64,000 nt of DNA, from assembly GCA_011947345.1 (NCBI GenBank), contig JAAVTG010000203.1, forward strand, positions 27,028 to 91,027, given 5' to 3'. The position numbers were made by a program, and so were the translations under genes. Positions within the stretch are counted from its first letter, which is position 1. Each line of letters begins with the position of its first letter. The notes under the pieces are model-generated. The model was not told the DNA's origin and searched no databases. It worked only from the letters and a program-made list of their open reading frames with translations. Below, piece after piece: positions 23,312-36,070 of this stretch. The DNA is from Phytophthora quininea (taxonomy: Eukaryota > Oomycota > Peronosporomycetes > Peronosporales > Peronosporaceae).

Positions 23312-23380
23312 CACCAATCAGCGGCGGAAAAGCAAGGATACGAAAGAGTGATGGTCCTAGCAGTCCTTTTCAGCCAATCA
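23312..23380. promoter_or_regulatory. Two CCAAT boxes upstream of the REEP5-like gene
   Basis: CCAATCA occurs at about 23313 and 23374, some 110-175 bp upstream of the start at 23200. The same heptamer and a CCAATCG lie upstream of the BAH gene (about 25417 and 25491). CCAAT is the NF-Y site; use here is inferred. Confidence 0.3.
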
Positions 23381-23519
23381 ATCAGACTGTAGCCATCTGT
23401 ACCGAGAAGGAACATGCGACAGCAGCAACGACGACAGCCTTCTCCGGTTCTTGCGAGCGGAAAACGTCGCGCACGTCTTGATGCGCACTGTGGACTCGTA
23501 TCGAGCAGAGCGGGTATCT

Positions 23520-23824
23520 TCGTTCAGACGCTGCTGTCTGGGCGAGCTGCTCATCATGCATTCATCGACAATGGGGTCGAACCAGTCGAGTGGGACAAAG
23601 TTCCCAACCGAGTGTGTTTGAGCAGTTGTCTCGCTCGTAGGATAGAACTTGGCGTCGTGGAGACCATGATGTCCAGCAGAATACCCGTCCTCAAGAAACT
23701 GCGAGCAATCAGGACGTTCCAAATGCAAGTTCAAACGGGACTGTCGGCAACGTCACCTTCACCTTCGATCGCGGGTCGCTTCATAACACACCACAATACG
23801 AACTCTCTTAGCAACATTGTGTAG
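23520..23824. pseudogene. NWF family copy E: two inverted fragments
   Basis: On the minus strand, 23530-23600 encodes VPLDWFDPIVDEC, close in DNA and protein to the tail of copy I (LSLNWFDPIHDE). On the plus strand, 23690-23740 encodes KKLRAIRTFQMQV, matching copy H (KKPQAIRTFQMKR). The two pieces are in opposite orientation, so this is a rearranged relic, not a gene. Confidence 0.6.
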
Positions 23825-23908
23825 TTCGACAGAAGACAAAAAAACTTCTTGGCAGCAACTGAAAATCATACGCGTTGGCGGGATAATTCATTCAACGGAA
23901 AAAATGCA

Positions 23909-25232
23909 CTAGTTCCTGCGCTTGCGAGTGCTGTCTACCCCGTCATTATCCTCCTCTGCTGTGGCTGCAGCTTTCGCCTCAGCAAACAGTTCCACTTCCC
24001 TACGGAAAGCTTTCCTCTCCTTTCGCTGCGCTTGGCGAATCGTCTTGGAACAGCCATAGGCAGCTTGGGATAAGTTAAATCTCGACAAATACAGATGCTG
24101 CATCGCCAAGTCCTCGGAAAGCGGCGAGCAAAGTTCACTCTTCAAGACCGTCAGCGTCTGGCCGGTCGAAACACACACTAGGACGGAGTCGGACGTTTCA
24201 TACTGCAAAATAATTCCTCGTTGATGCCCCATCGGCTTCGCGTCAGGTCGATAGGTCTTCACGATGTTCCCCACAGCAAACTTGAGCATATCGACGAGCT
24301 CTCGAAAGTGAACAAACGTCTGCGTGTGCGTTTTCGTCACGAGTGGAGACCACATTTGGCGAGGTCGGGCCGCTGGGTCTTCACGCTCCTTCCATGGCAC
24401 GACAGAAAAGTCCACGTCGGCAGTGCGCAGAGCAGGCTCAACAAAATCGGGAATAACTGCCTGGTGGCTATCACCTACGTTCGGCCTGGGACGCCCTAAG
24501 CCGCTACGGATGGCTTCGTTTTCAACCACCTCTAGCGCCTTCTTGACGTTGCTACGGTTGGGATAATACTTGTACCGACAGACGAAAAAGGTTTTCCCTT
24601 TCTCACGGAAGCCCGCTTGATTTCGTCTTGGATTTCCTTGTATTCCTGCGGCGATACGACTTGACACACTTCAATGACTGCGTCTATCGAGTTTCGGTCT
24701 TTGTGTGGCGATAAGAAGACTTCATTTTCAAGGATGCCACCTTTGAGCAGAGCTTTCACTTCGTCGCGTATATCGTACGGCTTGTAGTACCACTGCGCCA
24801 TGAATGTCGACACTGCTCGATTGTGACGCTGTGAGGTCTGGACAGAGCTCACCAGCGCAACGTACGGGTCGTCGGGGTCTCCCGAGTCCAGCATCACGCA
24901 GTCACCGACTTGGACGTGGACGTAGTCGGCGGTGGAATCACTCTCATCTGACTCTCCATCCTTCTGCTTCTGCTTCTGTTTGGACGGTTGTTTCCCATTT
25001 GATTTCTTCTTGGGGTTTTGTTTTGGTGAAGGTTTTTTTCGGAATTGGACCCGTCAATTGGCTGCTTGCTTCTCCCACGGGTCATCCGACGCGGAGGCGA
25101 GTCACTGTCACTGCTTGTCGTGTCTCCACCTTTTGCGTACTTTAAGTTCGCATCCGCTACGCTTGGTGTGGTGGTCTCCTGCTGCTCGACTGGACTACCA
25201 GGTTCTGAATCGCCGCCCTTTGTTCTCGCCAT
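23909..25232 (-). CDS. BAH-domain chromatin protein
   Basis: A nuclear protein of about 440 residues. The N-terminal 110 residues are basic/acidic low complexity (MARTKGGDSEPGSP, KQKQKQKDGESDESDS). The BAH (bromo-adjacent homology) domain follows: GDCVMLDSGDPDDPYVALV, AQWYYKPYDI, GGILENEVFLSPHKDRN and VCQVVSPQEYKEI, ending CRYKYYPNRSNVK. The C-terminal part (QAAYGCSKTIRQAQRKERKA) is unassigned. Two single-base losses, in the T7 run at 25033-25039 and in AA at 24609-24610, must be bridged. BAH domains read nucleosomes or histone marks. Starts at ATG 25232. Confidence 0.85.
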
Positions 25233-25890
25233 TTTCTGCAGTTCGGACCCCACTTTGGGTGCTCTTGGCCCCTCTAGACCTGGCAACCTGTGACGTAGCA
25301 ATCCACCGCCACCGAGCTCCGTGTCGCCCTCGACCCTCGCTTGACCTCGGTGTCCTGCGTGGTTTTGCTTTATGAGCAAATGCGTCGTAGAGTGGCCGAA
25401 AATTCGGTATTTTAACCAATCAAAACGTTTTATGTATTTGCTATAAAGTTGTGCAGTGGGTGCAGAGGGGAGCGCACGTGGAGCGAGAGCCAATCGTACG
25501 CCAACGACTCCTTCGCCACAGGATGCAAAAACCAAGTCAATCCTGCCCTGTCGCCCACTGAAAGATCTCGTTGGAGGGTGGTGTAGTACACACCATGTCG
25601 ATCACCGTCAGTTCACAAAGTTCAGGGCAGACCTGCTGATCCCATTTGGAGTCTTCCTCAAACTAATGACGTAACAAAATTTAAAATGCTGCTCTCTCCA
25701 TCTAGTTGATGCCCGTGAAAGTGGCTTCGCACAGCAGAACGCAGTCCCATCATCTCACGCCATAGATAGAAGATGGTCTCATCGCGCCCATGATGCTACC
25801 TTAATGAAATACACATTGTGCTCGATAAAGTAGCTATTTGACATGTACTGTCATGAAAGGTAGTTTTGCCGTTTGGGATGGATAGAGGTT
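25233..25890. other. 5' flank of the BAH gene, then spacer
   Basis: Holds the likely BAH promoter with CCAAT at about 25417 and 25491. No gene seen. Confidence 0.4.
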
Positions 25891-26121
25891 CTAACTAGCT
25901 GGCAAGATAGGGATCATCCGGCTCAGTTCCCTGAAACGCTCCGTCAGACATTCCTCATTTCGATTCGCGAAGTACATATCAACCATAACGGATGTAGACT
26001 CTAACACGCCCAGCTTAACATCATCCTGATCGACTTTGCGGGAATTCGATGACGGGATTTCATTCACACAAAATGATCTTGATAGCCACACCACATTGAA
26101 GGATTGACATCTTCGAGACAT
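25891..26121 (-). mobile_element. Ty1/copia retrotransposon relic (end of pol)
   Basis: Reads FNVVWLSRSFCVNEI, KVDQDDVKLGVLESTS, MVDMYFANRNEECLTERFRE. The spacing matches the last part of copia RNase H (HI.V..HF.RE....G.V.L.Y..T..M.AD.FTK.L....F...R), but most key residues have changed. Strongly decayed; no LTR identified. Confidence 0.4.
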
Positions 26122-28206
26122 AATACAACAAGATCATCTCTTGTACCGCGAAAGCAATCTATGATCTGTGAGGCTAGTACTGTATCGGAGGATATAGTTT
26201 TGCACAGCTGTATCCGTCAGCGTAAGGGGGTACATGAATTCCGCATGGCTGGTGGTGACAATTTGGCTACCATCGATATGACATCTATGTCTTTTTCACA
26301 ATTGAGTTGATTGTTCACAGAGCGTTTGGTAGTTCGTCCTGCTGGTGTGACTATCAGATATGGAATGTGTGCGTTAAGAATATTATAGGCGCACGTCCCT
26401 CGATTCTTGCTCCACCAGTCAGGCGTTGCACCGCCTGCCTCTCGGCCGTGTCGATCGCATGTCGGAAAGCCGGTGTCCAGAATTTAAACGGCTTCTGGTC
26501 GTGGGTCTTATCTTCTACTGCTTCGAGGCTCGCTCGTATTCTGAGCAATGCTCTCCCCGCCCGTGCCTTACCGCGACTTTAAACATGAAGCATTTCTGAC
26601 GCGTAGTCTGAAGCCTCACATTTCCCACCCTCAGGTCCAGGGCTAAATTGACAAGTTGCCGGCAGGGCAGCGGTGCTTGACGTGCAATATAGGCATAGGA
26701 AACGGAAAGCCAATGTCGTCCGATGTGAGCTGCACATCCACCTCTCGTGCGACGATATGAATTACGTTTTTCTATGGATCGCAGTGTGGAGAGTTTACAG
26801 ATGGATTTTACGGTATTGGATATCACGTTCAAGAGATGATGAAATGTGCTACAAAATATGTCGCTTGGGAGAAGGGAGGGGTGTGCTGTCCTACTAAGGA
26901 TGGGCCCTCAAGACTAGCAAGTGCGCCCCAGAAACTGTGTTCTTGAAAGGCGCGCCCTAGGAATGCACGTTGAAGGGACCTCCGCTCTTGGAATGTACGC
27001 CCAAGGGCAGCTTGGCTTAAGCGATAGTGCATGTTACGCTCCGGGCACCCCTCGTCCTTAAACGGGTCGCCAGGAACCAAGGTATAAATTTCCACAGTGA
27101 GAGATATTCCTCTATGCAACCCGTCTCGCCTTGGCTGACCTCACGATGTGTGAGGGAAGGACCTGTAAATCCCCAAGCTGCCCAAGTGACTCGAGAAGCA
27201 CAGTTGCCACCCAAGAGCGGGAAGTTCTTGGATGAATATTCCAATGACGTATTCCTTGGGCGGACATTTCTTCGACGGAGATTTTCTTGGATGGAGATTT
27301 CTTCAATGAAAGTGTCTACTGCATAGATCTCTTCACTGGAGGTCCCCTCTTGGACGCGGATTCTGGCACTTAGCGAGAATTCGCATTCACCACGAATCCA
27401 GTGGTTTGTACCCAGAATGTTTACGCCACGGATGATTTGAAGAGCGACGAACCCACGATAAGTGGCTGTCATCAAGTCAAGCATACTAAAATCAAGACTA
27501 ATTCGTATCCTAATGACTGCGTCCAAGATCTGCGGAAGAGCTGCAAATCGACCAGATGTAAGAGATATCAATCAGAGAGTTCTTTTGCACTGTACTGCAC
27601 AAGCGCCAGTCGGTGCTCATTGCGTGTTAGTGCTAGGTGACCTGCTGCTCCCCACCTGTTCGTTAAGTCCAATTGGGAGGTGAATACAGGCTCCCCGGCC
27701 ATTTCGTTTTCTAGTTGGGCGTCTGTCTTGCAGGTCAGCCCATTTCATATTAAAGCTACGTTCAAGAGGCTAGATAGCAGTCTCCGCCTGAGTTTGCTTA
27801 GAGACTGCGTTCAACAACGTTCTGTATTGGGAATTGTATTGACTAATTTGTGCATTCCTTCGATTGAAGGTATGTGCGTTCGCTGAACCAAGTCAAAACT
27901 TTCCAGGTGTCTTGGGCGTTGTATTGAGCCTGGTATGGGCAAACTAATCCATTTACTGTAATAATCTTTTGTGTCTTTGACTGTGAAAGCCATCCGGTAG
28001 ATTAAACGCGAAATCCAAGAGTCGAACCTATTGGGACTCACGACGTGCACACGCCAATCCTTCAGCGTCAGTTCCACGAACCGTCACTGAAGAGTACACA
28101 ACAGATCACGGTTCACCAGTTACTGGCCACGTCGTACGGCTCACGCCGTACGACAAGACGCTTTCCAGCACCTCCTGGACTGAAAATATCACCATATTTT
28201 AGCCAC
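26122..28206. other. Transposon-derived spacer with degenerate short repeats
   Basis: Open frames on the minus strand (26354-26548, 27017-27571, 27811-28077) have no recognisable domain. About 26930-27010 and 27200-27370 carry loosely repeated 20-30-bp motifs around cttggaatgtacg and cttggatggagatttcttc. Likely a decayed element. Confidence 0.3.
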
Positions 28207-28210
28207 ACTC

Positions 28211-28225
28211 GCCAACGATAGATAC
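28211..28225. repeat. 15-bp palindrome, 6-bp arms
   Basis: CGATAGATACTATCG, arms CGATAG/CTATCG with a 3-bp centre. Lies upstream of an AT-rich stretch. Function unknown. Confidence 0.5.
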
Positions 28226-28673
28226 TATCGCGTTTTTAGTCCGTATAGTTTTTTTCTTAGTATACATTACACAGAAGGGTGCCGATTCGTGCCGAAGCCC
28301 AAATGACTATGGTTTCCCATTCCAAAAGACTGGCCTCCAAAGGGAGCAGACTTCAGCGAACGCTTAGCGCACGATTGTTGAACAAAAGAAACCGTTTTTG
28401 TCCAACAACGTGCCTGCACGTCACGCAGACACGTGAGTGTTACCCATCCGTGTATGCTTGAGACTAGTGTTAGTTTTGCCGAGTTTGGGAAACTGATGTT
28501 ATCTTTTATCTAGTTTTGTCCTAGTATAAAACTGAGACAAAACCCACGATCCTGCTGCCGCGCGCTTGGAGCAAGGAGCGAAGGAATGAGCGTGCTGCTC
28601 CACACAAAACTACCAGGAAGGCTCATCCGCACGACTTGCAAGCAAGTTGTTGCGGAACTGAAGATGTTCGAGT

Positions 28674-30885
28674 TTAGAGCTGTTCGTTTGAGTGCTCGTA
28701 AGAGAAGTCAATGTAGTAAGAGGTGCCGTTGGTCTCGACTCGCGCTTCACCGCTGTCGCTTTCATCCTCGTCATCTCCGTTGTTTCCTTCCTCACTTGAA
28801 CTTGAATCAGTATCGTTGTCGTCCTCTAACTCACTCGAACTTGACTCACTATATCCTGCGAAAACGATTCCTGGGCCTTCGTCCTCGTCGTCTCCCGATT
28901 TCTTCTTTCGCAAGTTTGACGTATCAAACACGACCTCGGGAAGTTGCTTCTTGAATGCTGAGTTGAAATACAAAGAAACCAGCTTGCAGACCTTCCCCAA
29001 GCCTAACCGGTTTCGCCGCCCTGATTGAATGAATCCATGAATGCTTCAGTTCCTCTCTGTAGCCGCTGACGATGCCGGCATAGAAAAACTCGTCGTGCAA
29101 AGCGAAACAAAACAGGATACGTATCACGCTCGGATCCCCACCATTCTAATGGCGCAGACCAGCTATTATTTCTACGTTGTTTGGCTGTCCAGCCCGCCTT
29201 GCAATTCCAAAACACTCCGACTTCGTGGCCACATGCCCTTACTTCCGCACGTGAGAATCCCAGCCGCTTAGCGGTCTTGTGAGTTTCCTAATGGTATTCT
29301 CACGGTCCTTGCCGACGAATGCTGTAGGATCTAACAAACAGGCAATCCCTATTGCGTCCGTATGAATAAATTCCCACCTGACCTCGATCAAAGTACGGAT
29401 GGTCGCCGCTGTGTCGATGTGAAATGTCGGTTCGCGATACATGTGATTGGTTCTGAGGTCTTTAAAACTCCAGTACACCAAGGAGACACAGCAATGACCA
29501 CCTTCCTGTAGACCGATTTTCTTAATGATAGGCGTCAGGAGTTTAATTACTTGGCTCCCTTTCAATCAGAAGGACGCGTCTCTCACAATGCCGTTCGCCC
29601 TTCTGTATTTCATTGCCTTGTCATTTGTTTTGCTTTGCTTCGAGTCGGGTGGAAGGGTTCCGACGATTGCTCGAACGAGTAGAAGGCTTTGTGGAATTTA
29701 TAGCATTGCGTGAAGATTTGCGTGTTGTCCCGCTTGGGGTCTGGCTGGGTCAGGTGCTTAAAGTTGGAGCATGCGCTCTTCGACTATTTTTTGGCTCCTT
29801 ATACGTCTCCATATTGCATCATCGTTGAGAACACCAGTGACTGCTTCTAGTTCTTGATGACGTTCACAAGACATTGAAATGAGGAGTACCAACGCGTGGC
29901 TACCGGCAGCAAAGAAAGCGTCCGTATGCTTCGCACGGACGGAGCTGGTAAACGCTTTATTTCCTCCTCCTTGAAGCGTTCAAGGAGCTTCGGTCTCGCC
30001 AAAAATACCCAGTCAGCGTCTCATCATTTGTCATCACGTCCTTAACAACATCCAGCTGGGCAATATCCTGAAGAAGGAGGTAGAGAATATGAGATGCACA
30101 ACCCGAACAAAAGACACCTCGCCTTTTTTCATTATCCTCCATGCCTTGTCCATATTTGGGGTGTTATCTGTCGTGACTGAGGATACTTTGCCTTTACCGA
30201 TGATGTTTTCCTCGTCACCAATCACTTTCATCACCTGTCTTGCAACGTATTCTCCACTTTGATCGTCCGATCTAGTAGCGATGGAAGTCCAAAACACTGG
30301 CGACATGTTTGGCGATACTAGCATATAAGTTATCAGCTTTCCCGGTTTAGGGTTGACCAGCCATCTGCAGAGAGCCCCCAAAATGGTTGCCTCTCAAGTA
30401 TTTTCAAGACCTGCTCCATTCTTTCATCGTACGCCTGGTTGACCAGTGGACCACCAACAGCTTTTCGGGACGGCACATGCAAGGTCAGCGCATTGCATAG
30501 CCACTTGAAACTTGGCAGCTCGACGTGCCGAAAAGCAGTCCCAGACTCAAAAATGTAGCCTGCTGCTAACTTGTCGAACCTGGATTGGGTAATAGCGCCG
30601 ATGACAGGTGGTTGATTTTCCTCATCGTCTCTCAGTATTTACAGTCGTTTCAAAGTCCCCGCTAATCCTTCTGTTCTTTCTGGCACTCTCCTCTGCGCGA
30701 TCTTGCACCACCAGTGATCTGTTTTTCCTCTCCACTAAGGAGTAACCCTAGCAGTGCAATAAGTACCGCTCAAGCTGACATGCTTTGGGTTTTGCTTTTC
30801 TGAAGATGCACCGCTTGCAGACCCAATGCGCGTCCTGTTCATTGTAAAATGGCCACACATCTGATTTTGGACGTCCACGGGCCAT
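28674..30885 (-). mobile_element. hAT-like DNA transposon relic
   Basis: Starts with a BED-type zinc finger (ATG 30885: MARGRPKSDVWPFYNEQ, then HWVCKRCIFRK, with a distal His/Cys). At 30034-30381 the DUF659/RNase-H-like core reads MSPVFWTSIATRSDDQSGEYV and VSSVTTDNTPNMDKAWRI, then CSGCASHILYLLLQDIAQL in the next frame. That is the D-x-N-x-NM...W..C..H..NL pattern of hAT transposases. Downstream pieces (29239-29565; 28674-29000, acidic tail DDNDTDSSSSEEGNN) are in mixed frames. Several frame breaks and no clear terminal repeats: inactive or badly resolved. Confidence 0.65.
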
Positions 30886-31329
30886 TATCACTTGACTGAC
30901 GGGAGTCTACAGCAGCCACCGTCACACCATGGCAGGTTAACCCAACATGCAAGCGTCTGACAGCGTTCTACGCACCCTCTCTCCTCGCTCGAATCTGTGT
31001 TCTCCTTGCACGACGGACGCTGATGCTGAAGTGAGGAGTGAATGCGATTTCAAGCAAATTACTATTATTTCATAAAAAGCCAAAATATTACAGATATGAC
31101 CATGCCACCATTTTTCTGTCGAAAACTCCGAGTTTTAAAGATAAAACTCTTATCCCATATAAAGGAAGTGTACCCATGTGCCTTGTCCACGTGTCGCGCC
31201 GTCCTCGTCCCTCGTCGTCCTCAATAATAACAACATAATTGAAGTTACAGCGTCGTGATAGCTGGAGGTAACTGCGACCGCTTCATCAATAGCTGGAGCA
31301 TTGAACATTAACACTACGGATTTCTTCTT

Positions 31330-32050
31330 GTGCAGGCAGAAGACAGCGAAATTCAACTACATGGGGGAATTGAGTGTCAGCTGGGCAAAACGCCGAGTGG
31401 CATTTTCAATGATGAACGGCTCCAGCAGTGTCTGGGGCGCCATCAGCAATCCCAGCCCAGTGTGCTGACACGCCAGCCGATCAAAGACACGGCAGAGGAG
31501 AATACAGGAGTGGAGAAGATGACAAAGCTCAAGACCACCAAGACGTCCATGTCGACCGGGGCATGCCGGCCACCAGTCGATTTTGGCTGGGCCATCGCCC
31601 GCAGGCAGCTAAAGCATTGCTACAGAATGGAGTGAAAATTTGATTAACGGCATGCTGCGAATAATACTCCAGCTATGGCTTGCTCCCTATGCTGTCGCTT
31701 AATGCGTTCAACGAAAAGTGGGCATGAACACGTTATGCTTCTTCCACGGAAGCGGCTTTACCGTGATCGATGTGGTGTTCATGTGCTACAGCAATTCTCA
31801 GGTCAACAATTTGTTTGCGACGAAAAACGTTTTTCTGCAGCCGAGCTCAACAATGATGACCCGCACTGCACTTCGAGGACACTAACGGCAGATCCACCAT
31901 GGACACCGCACCTCCACTCTTGTGGTATCTGGGGGACGGTATTCAGTGCCGAGATATCTTGTAAGTTGCGGCAGCAAAGACAACGAAACTGGCGCTGGTA
32001 ACGTCGATTACACAGTGGTGTCATTCCCCAGTTGACTGTAGGACGAACAG
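31330..32050 (+). mobile_element. Possible Tc1/mariner-like fragment
   Basis: A plus-strand frame reads MMNGSSSVWGAIS around 31410-31450, similar to the GGSVMVWGAIS block of Tc1-type transposases. CDEKRF appears near 31818 where DEKWF would be expected, but the order is wrong for one intact gene. Weak. Confidence 0.25.
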
Positions 32051-35000
32051 CAGCTGTACTGGAGGTAAGTTGTTTGAATGCCACGGAAAATTGCTAGTGG
32101 CGAAATAACATCGCTATTTCTCCATCGATATGTGTCAGTGTGCCCTTCTGTTTTTGCCTCATGACGTCCATCAAGTCGGGGACTATTTCTTGCAGCCACA
32201 TCGCATGAGGTGCTACCTGTTCAATCATTTTGAGCCTCAGTTGAACCTTGAACCCAACGAAACCATCGGACTGAGAAATCGCGTGTTGCCACAGCTTGTG
32301 GGCAGGATGACCACCTCGCAAGATTACCGCATCTTGAAGCAACATCACGCGTAAATATCACAGTAAATCAAGAAATCCTCCGGTTGCGATATGGGACGCT
32401 GCCTTTGTATGCTGCCGCGCACACTTCAACAAAAGGAAATACATCTCGCTGAGGGCACCTTGGTGGTGTGGCGACTGATCTCTCAAGATAAAATGCTTGG
32501 TGAACCGGGGTGAAGCCGGCAGTGTCCGCATTGCCTCTAGGAGAAATGGGCTCAAGTAGATCCCTCCATGGTCAAAGTATTTCAACGACTCAAGAGCCTA
32601 ATTTGCGATTCGGTTGGCTACGAATAGCTCTGCCATACGCGATCGAGAGCCGCGAGCCGCATGCGGTTTGGTGTTCGAGATAAAACCAAGGGCAGTAAAA
32701 CTTTAGGTGTAGCGTCGTAGCGGGCGCTGTATGAGATCGGAGTAGCAGGATCAAAGCCTGTCTTGAGCAGTTTAATATCATACCACCTCTCTCGCACTAA
32801 AAGCCCGGAACAACTGTATTCTCGATACTTCACCGGGAAAAGGTAAAAAAATAATCCTGGCATACTTCAGCGTCACGATGGCGGGTACACGATCCAAATT
32901 CCCATCGGCCAAACTGGTTTGGCTTCCTTTGCTCCATGATCATGGCCAGCGCGCGACAATAATTAAAGTCTTCGCTCTCCAACTAGCGCTGAACAGATCT
33001 GGCAGTTCTAGACTTCTCGCTGATTCTCCCCGCAGAAAACACGCATGACACAGCAAATGACCCATTCTATGCCTCAAGTCTGGACCTCTACGCACCTTGA
33101 TGTAATACCTCGAAACTGAGACCAATTCGTTCGTCGCGCTATATCCGTCGAGCAATGGCCAAACATCTCCGTCCGCATATTCCCGATTGTTCTTCTCGTG
33201 CCTCTCACCGGAGTTACGCAAGCAGAGATGTCACATACCCGTTACGCGTTTCGGGTGGGAGTTAGCACTGTGGCTCTGCTGATCGCTATAAATGTCGCCT
33301 ACTGCATTCACACACATTTCAACAGTCGAAACATCAACCTTCCGCGTAGAATCCTTCACTCGAACTTGACGGTCTTCTACGTCATCGACGAGGAATAGAT
33401 GCAATTTTGCAGCTGTAATTTGATAACGTGTCTTCCCTAACCTATCACACTAGGCCGTAAATTCATTCTGCTTGGGAGTGTACGCTTTAATCGTGTTGTT
33501 TGGTTCTGAAGCTCATCTTTGGTCAAGCCCGGGATTGGCACACTCCTTGAGCCCTACTTGCAGTTCGGGTGTCTCCATTGCGACCTCCCAAGAACGACTG
33601 CCTGTAACGAATAAATAAGGTCTGCACGAGTTTTCAGCTTTTCTCTCCAGAACTCTCATCAGCGGAGACGTCGTCTTTTTATACAGCGCCCATGTACAGA
33701 TGAACCTAACCCTAGAAAAATAGCCACCCATTATTCGCATCAAACCGAATAATGGTTTTATAAGCAGTTGCTGTAGTAAATTTGCTGAATTAGTGTGAAT
33801 TTTGTGTTAGAACTGCGACGCAACTCGACGTTTGCGCAACGTACGTGACTGAGAGGAAGACGAAAAAAGCACCAGAGTGTCTAACCATCCAAACTTGGCA
33901 GACTTGTGCTACATGAACACGGACGTCAATAACATGTACTACGTCGACCACACCAACAGCACCCATACGAACACAATATATTCCTGCACTTTTCCGCTCG
34001 GCACGACAAGTTGGGGCAAAAGACGTATTAATCGGCGTGTGCATAGAGGCCCCGCAAAAGCGACCCCCTTTTTTTCTGCTACTAGGGATGAGGTGGGAGG
34101 GTGGTCGACCTTGGCGCAGCAGTGACGAAAGTGAAGTGATACCGTGCCTCACTCGCGCACAAAGGTCCATTTCCACTACCCGCTGCGTCGCTTCGCTCCG
34201 TCCGCTTCACAAATCAACAAGGGCTGTGGGAAATCTGCATCAAGCATCATATTAAGATAACAAGAAGCATAAAAACAAGCGCATTAAACGTGTACATTGT
34301 CGAGTACCTGTGGCGGATTTGGTACTTCCCGAAGGCAGCATCTACGGCTCAAATAATGAACGACCTCATTCATCTGGCTCAGTGCCACGGAATGTGACTT
34401 CACAAATGAAAAATTGTATTTAAAATTTCAGTTGGAAATGTGCCAGTGAAACTGTCAATAGAAAATGACAGTACAAAAAAAACGGAGCTGTCCTAAAGGA
34501 GACCACCCCGGTTAGAAGTTTTCTGAAGGGTGAAACTAAGGATGTTCATTTATGCAAGGGGCCATTGAACGAAAAGGGACAACAACTAGCAGCTGCAAAC
34601 TCTCATACAACCATTAAGCGAGTGCCCCACCTGTGTTCACCTCACGCGTCATTTCCCGATCGGCGATGACCAACAAGAACTTCGCTGTCCCCGTACAGCT
34701 ACAAGGTGCTGTACCTGGACCTTGTAGGGAAGGGGCTATCGACGCTCCAAGCTAAAGACCGCGGTTGCAACTACACGCCCGTGTTCCAAGGGGTTGATGA
34801 GGACAAAGACGATCACTTTTGCGAGAAGTCTCAAGTCGTTTGAGCCTCGGGGGCTGTAGAAGAATTGAAGCGAGCACTAATGGCAGTTACCTCCTGCCTC
34901 GACACTAGCTGGCTCCCAAGTGTGTTTTCCTCCATGCATTCTCTCCCGGCAGGCGTTCTGGCCGTCGTCGAGCACTCAGGCACGTGCTCGAGCTAAAAGG

Positions 35001-35947
35001 GCATCAAGAATCTGCTTTCCCTCTCTGGGTCAGTGTAGAGCACGGGCACTGTTAGCGGTTTTCGGGAGGGGTAGCTGACAGAGCTGCTAAGCTGACCAAA
35101 TGGATTCTCAATTTGCATTTTGCTTCGTGGCCACCAAGTGCCCCCGAAAAGGAGGACCAGGTGCTAGATCAGCGGGGTAGAACAAGAAACCCACCAAGAT
35201 TACCCTACCAGCGTTATCGATGCGGCCAAAAACAAGGTCGTGTGCCTGCAAGAATGGTTTGCATTTTAGAGAAAGGGACACAACTTGTGTGTTCGACGGT
35301 TGTGTTGCGACAAAAGATGATACAAAGGCCTGCGTGCTATCCATTCCGGTAGGCTTCGTGTGATTTTACGTGGTGCCCTCATACATAATGACATGCGTAG
35401 AATGCCACAATCATCGACCTCACTGCTATTTGGCCTACCGCAGCCTCACTTTGGAACCCAATATTCTTACAAGCGTCCCACCTCGCCACTACGAATGTCA
35501 ATACTGTGAGATGAAGTTGGACCAGTCTATCACAGGGGTCACGAAGGTGTAATATGTAATATTTGTGGAGATTGCTACGTTTCGTCGCCGCGAAGTTGGG
35601 AGGGCTGGTCAAAGGAGGAAGCATGGTAACTACAGCTCTAGAGGATAATTCTATAGCTTGTAGCTGGTGAAGTTGTGGGGTGTTTAACCCTACTGTGGCC
35701 AAAATTATACTTGAAAATGGTAAGGACAAACATCCGTACAAATTAGTAAACGTACATACACGCTGGGTTTGACCCCGACGTTCAGAGTCTCAAACTGCTT
35801 TTATCCGTATTATACATATCTAACCCATTTCTAATTGAGCAAAACATAGCATATACGTATGTTTTACACTTAGTACCGCATCATGCTTTATTGGTTAAAA
35901 ATATATTTAGAGCGTTCTGGTTGGATATAATTTTTACATCCTAGCAT
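32051..35947. other. Gene-poor spacer
   Basis: No recognisable gene. Many short open frames on both strands. A plus-strand stretch 35100-35350 (frame with KCPRKGGPGARSAG, later FREKDTTCVFDGCVATKDD) looks mildly coding but is unknown. Probably old transposon debris. Confidence 0.35.
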
Positions 35948-35951
35948 TTAA

Positions 35952-35964
35952 TCTTTATCCCCCA
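35952..35964 (+). repeat. piggyBac left terminal inverted repeat
   Basis: tctttatccccca, directly inside the TTAA duplication. Confidence 0.88.
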
Positions 35965-36070
35965 GGTCAAAAGCCTACCGGTAGCAAGGGAGAGAGCCTA
36001 CCCGTAGGCTGAAGGTTAGTTTGTTATCTATAGAAGTTTGTATTGAAAGTCATATGCTTAGTAGAAAAAG

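Noticed and set aside
28015..28045. tRNA-like box (aggttcgactc on the minus strand)
   Set aside because: No matching A box at the right distance and no cloverleaf could be drawn. No tRNA or rRNA gene was recognised anywhere.
33790..34176. 128-codon minus-strand frame with a hydrophobic stretch
   Set aside because: No motif; the Val/His-rich run comes from a simple-sequence-like stretch (gacgtcaataacatg...).
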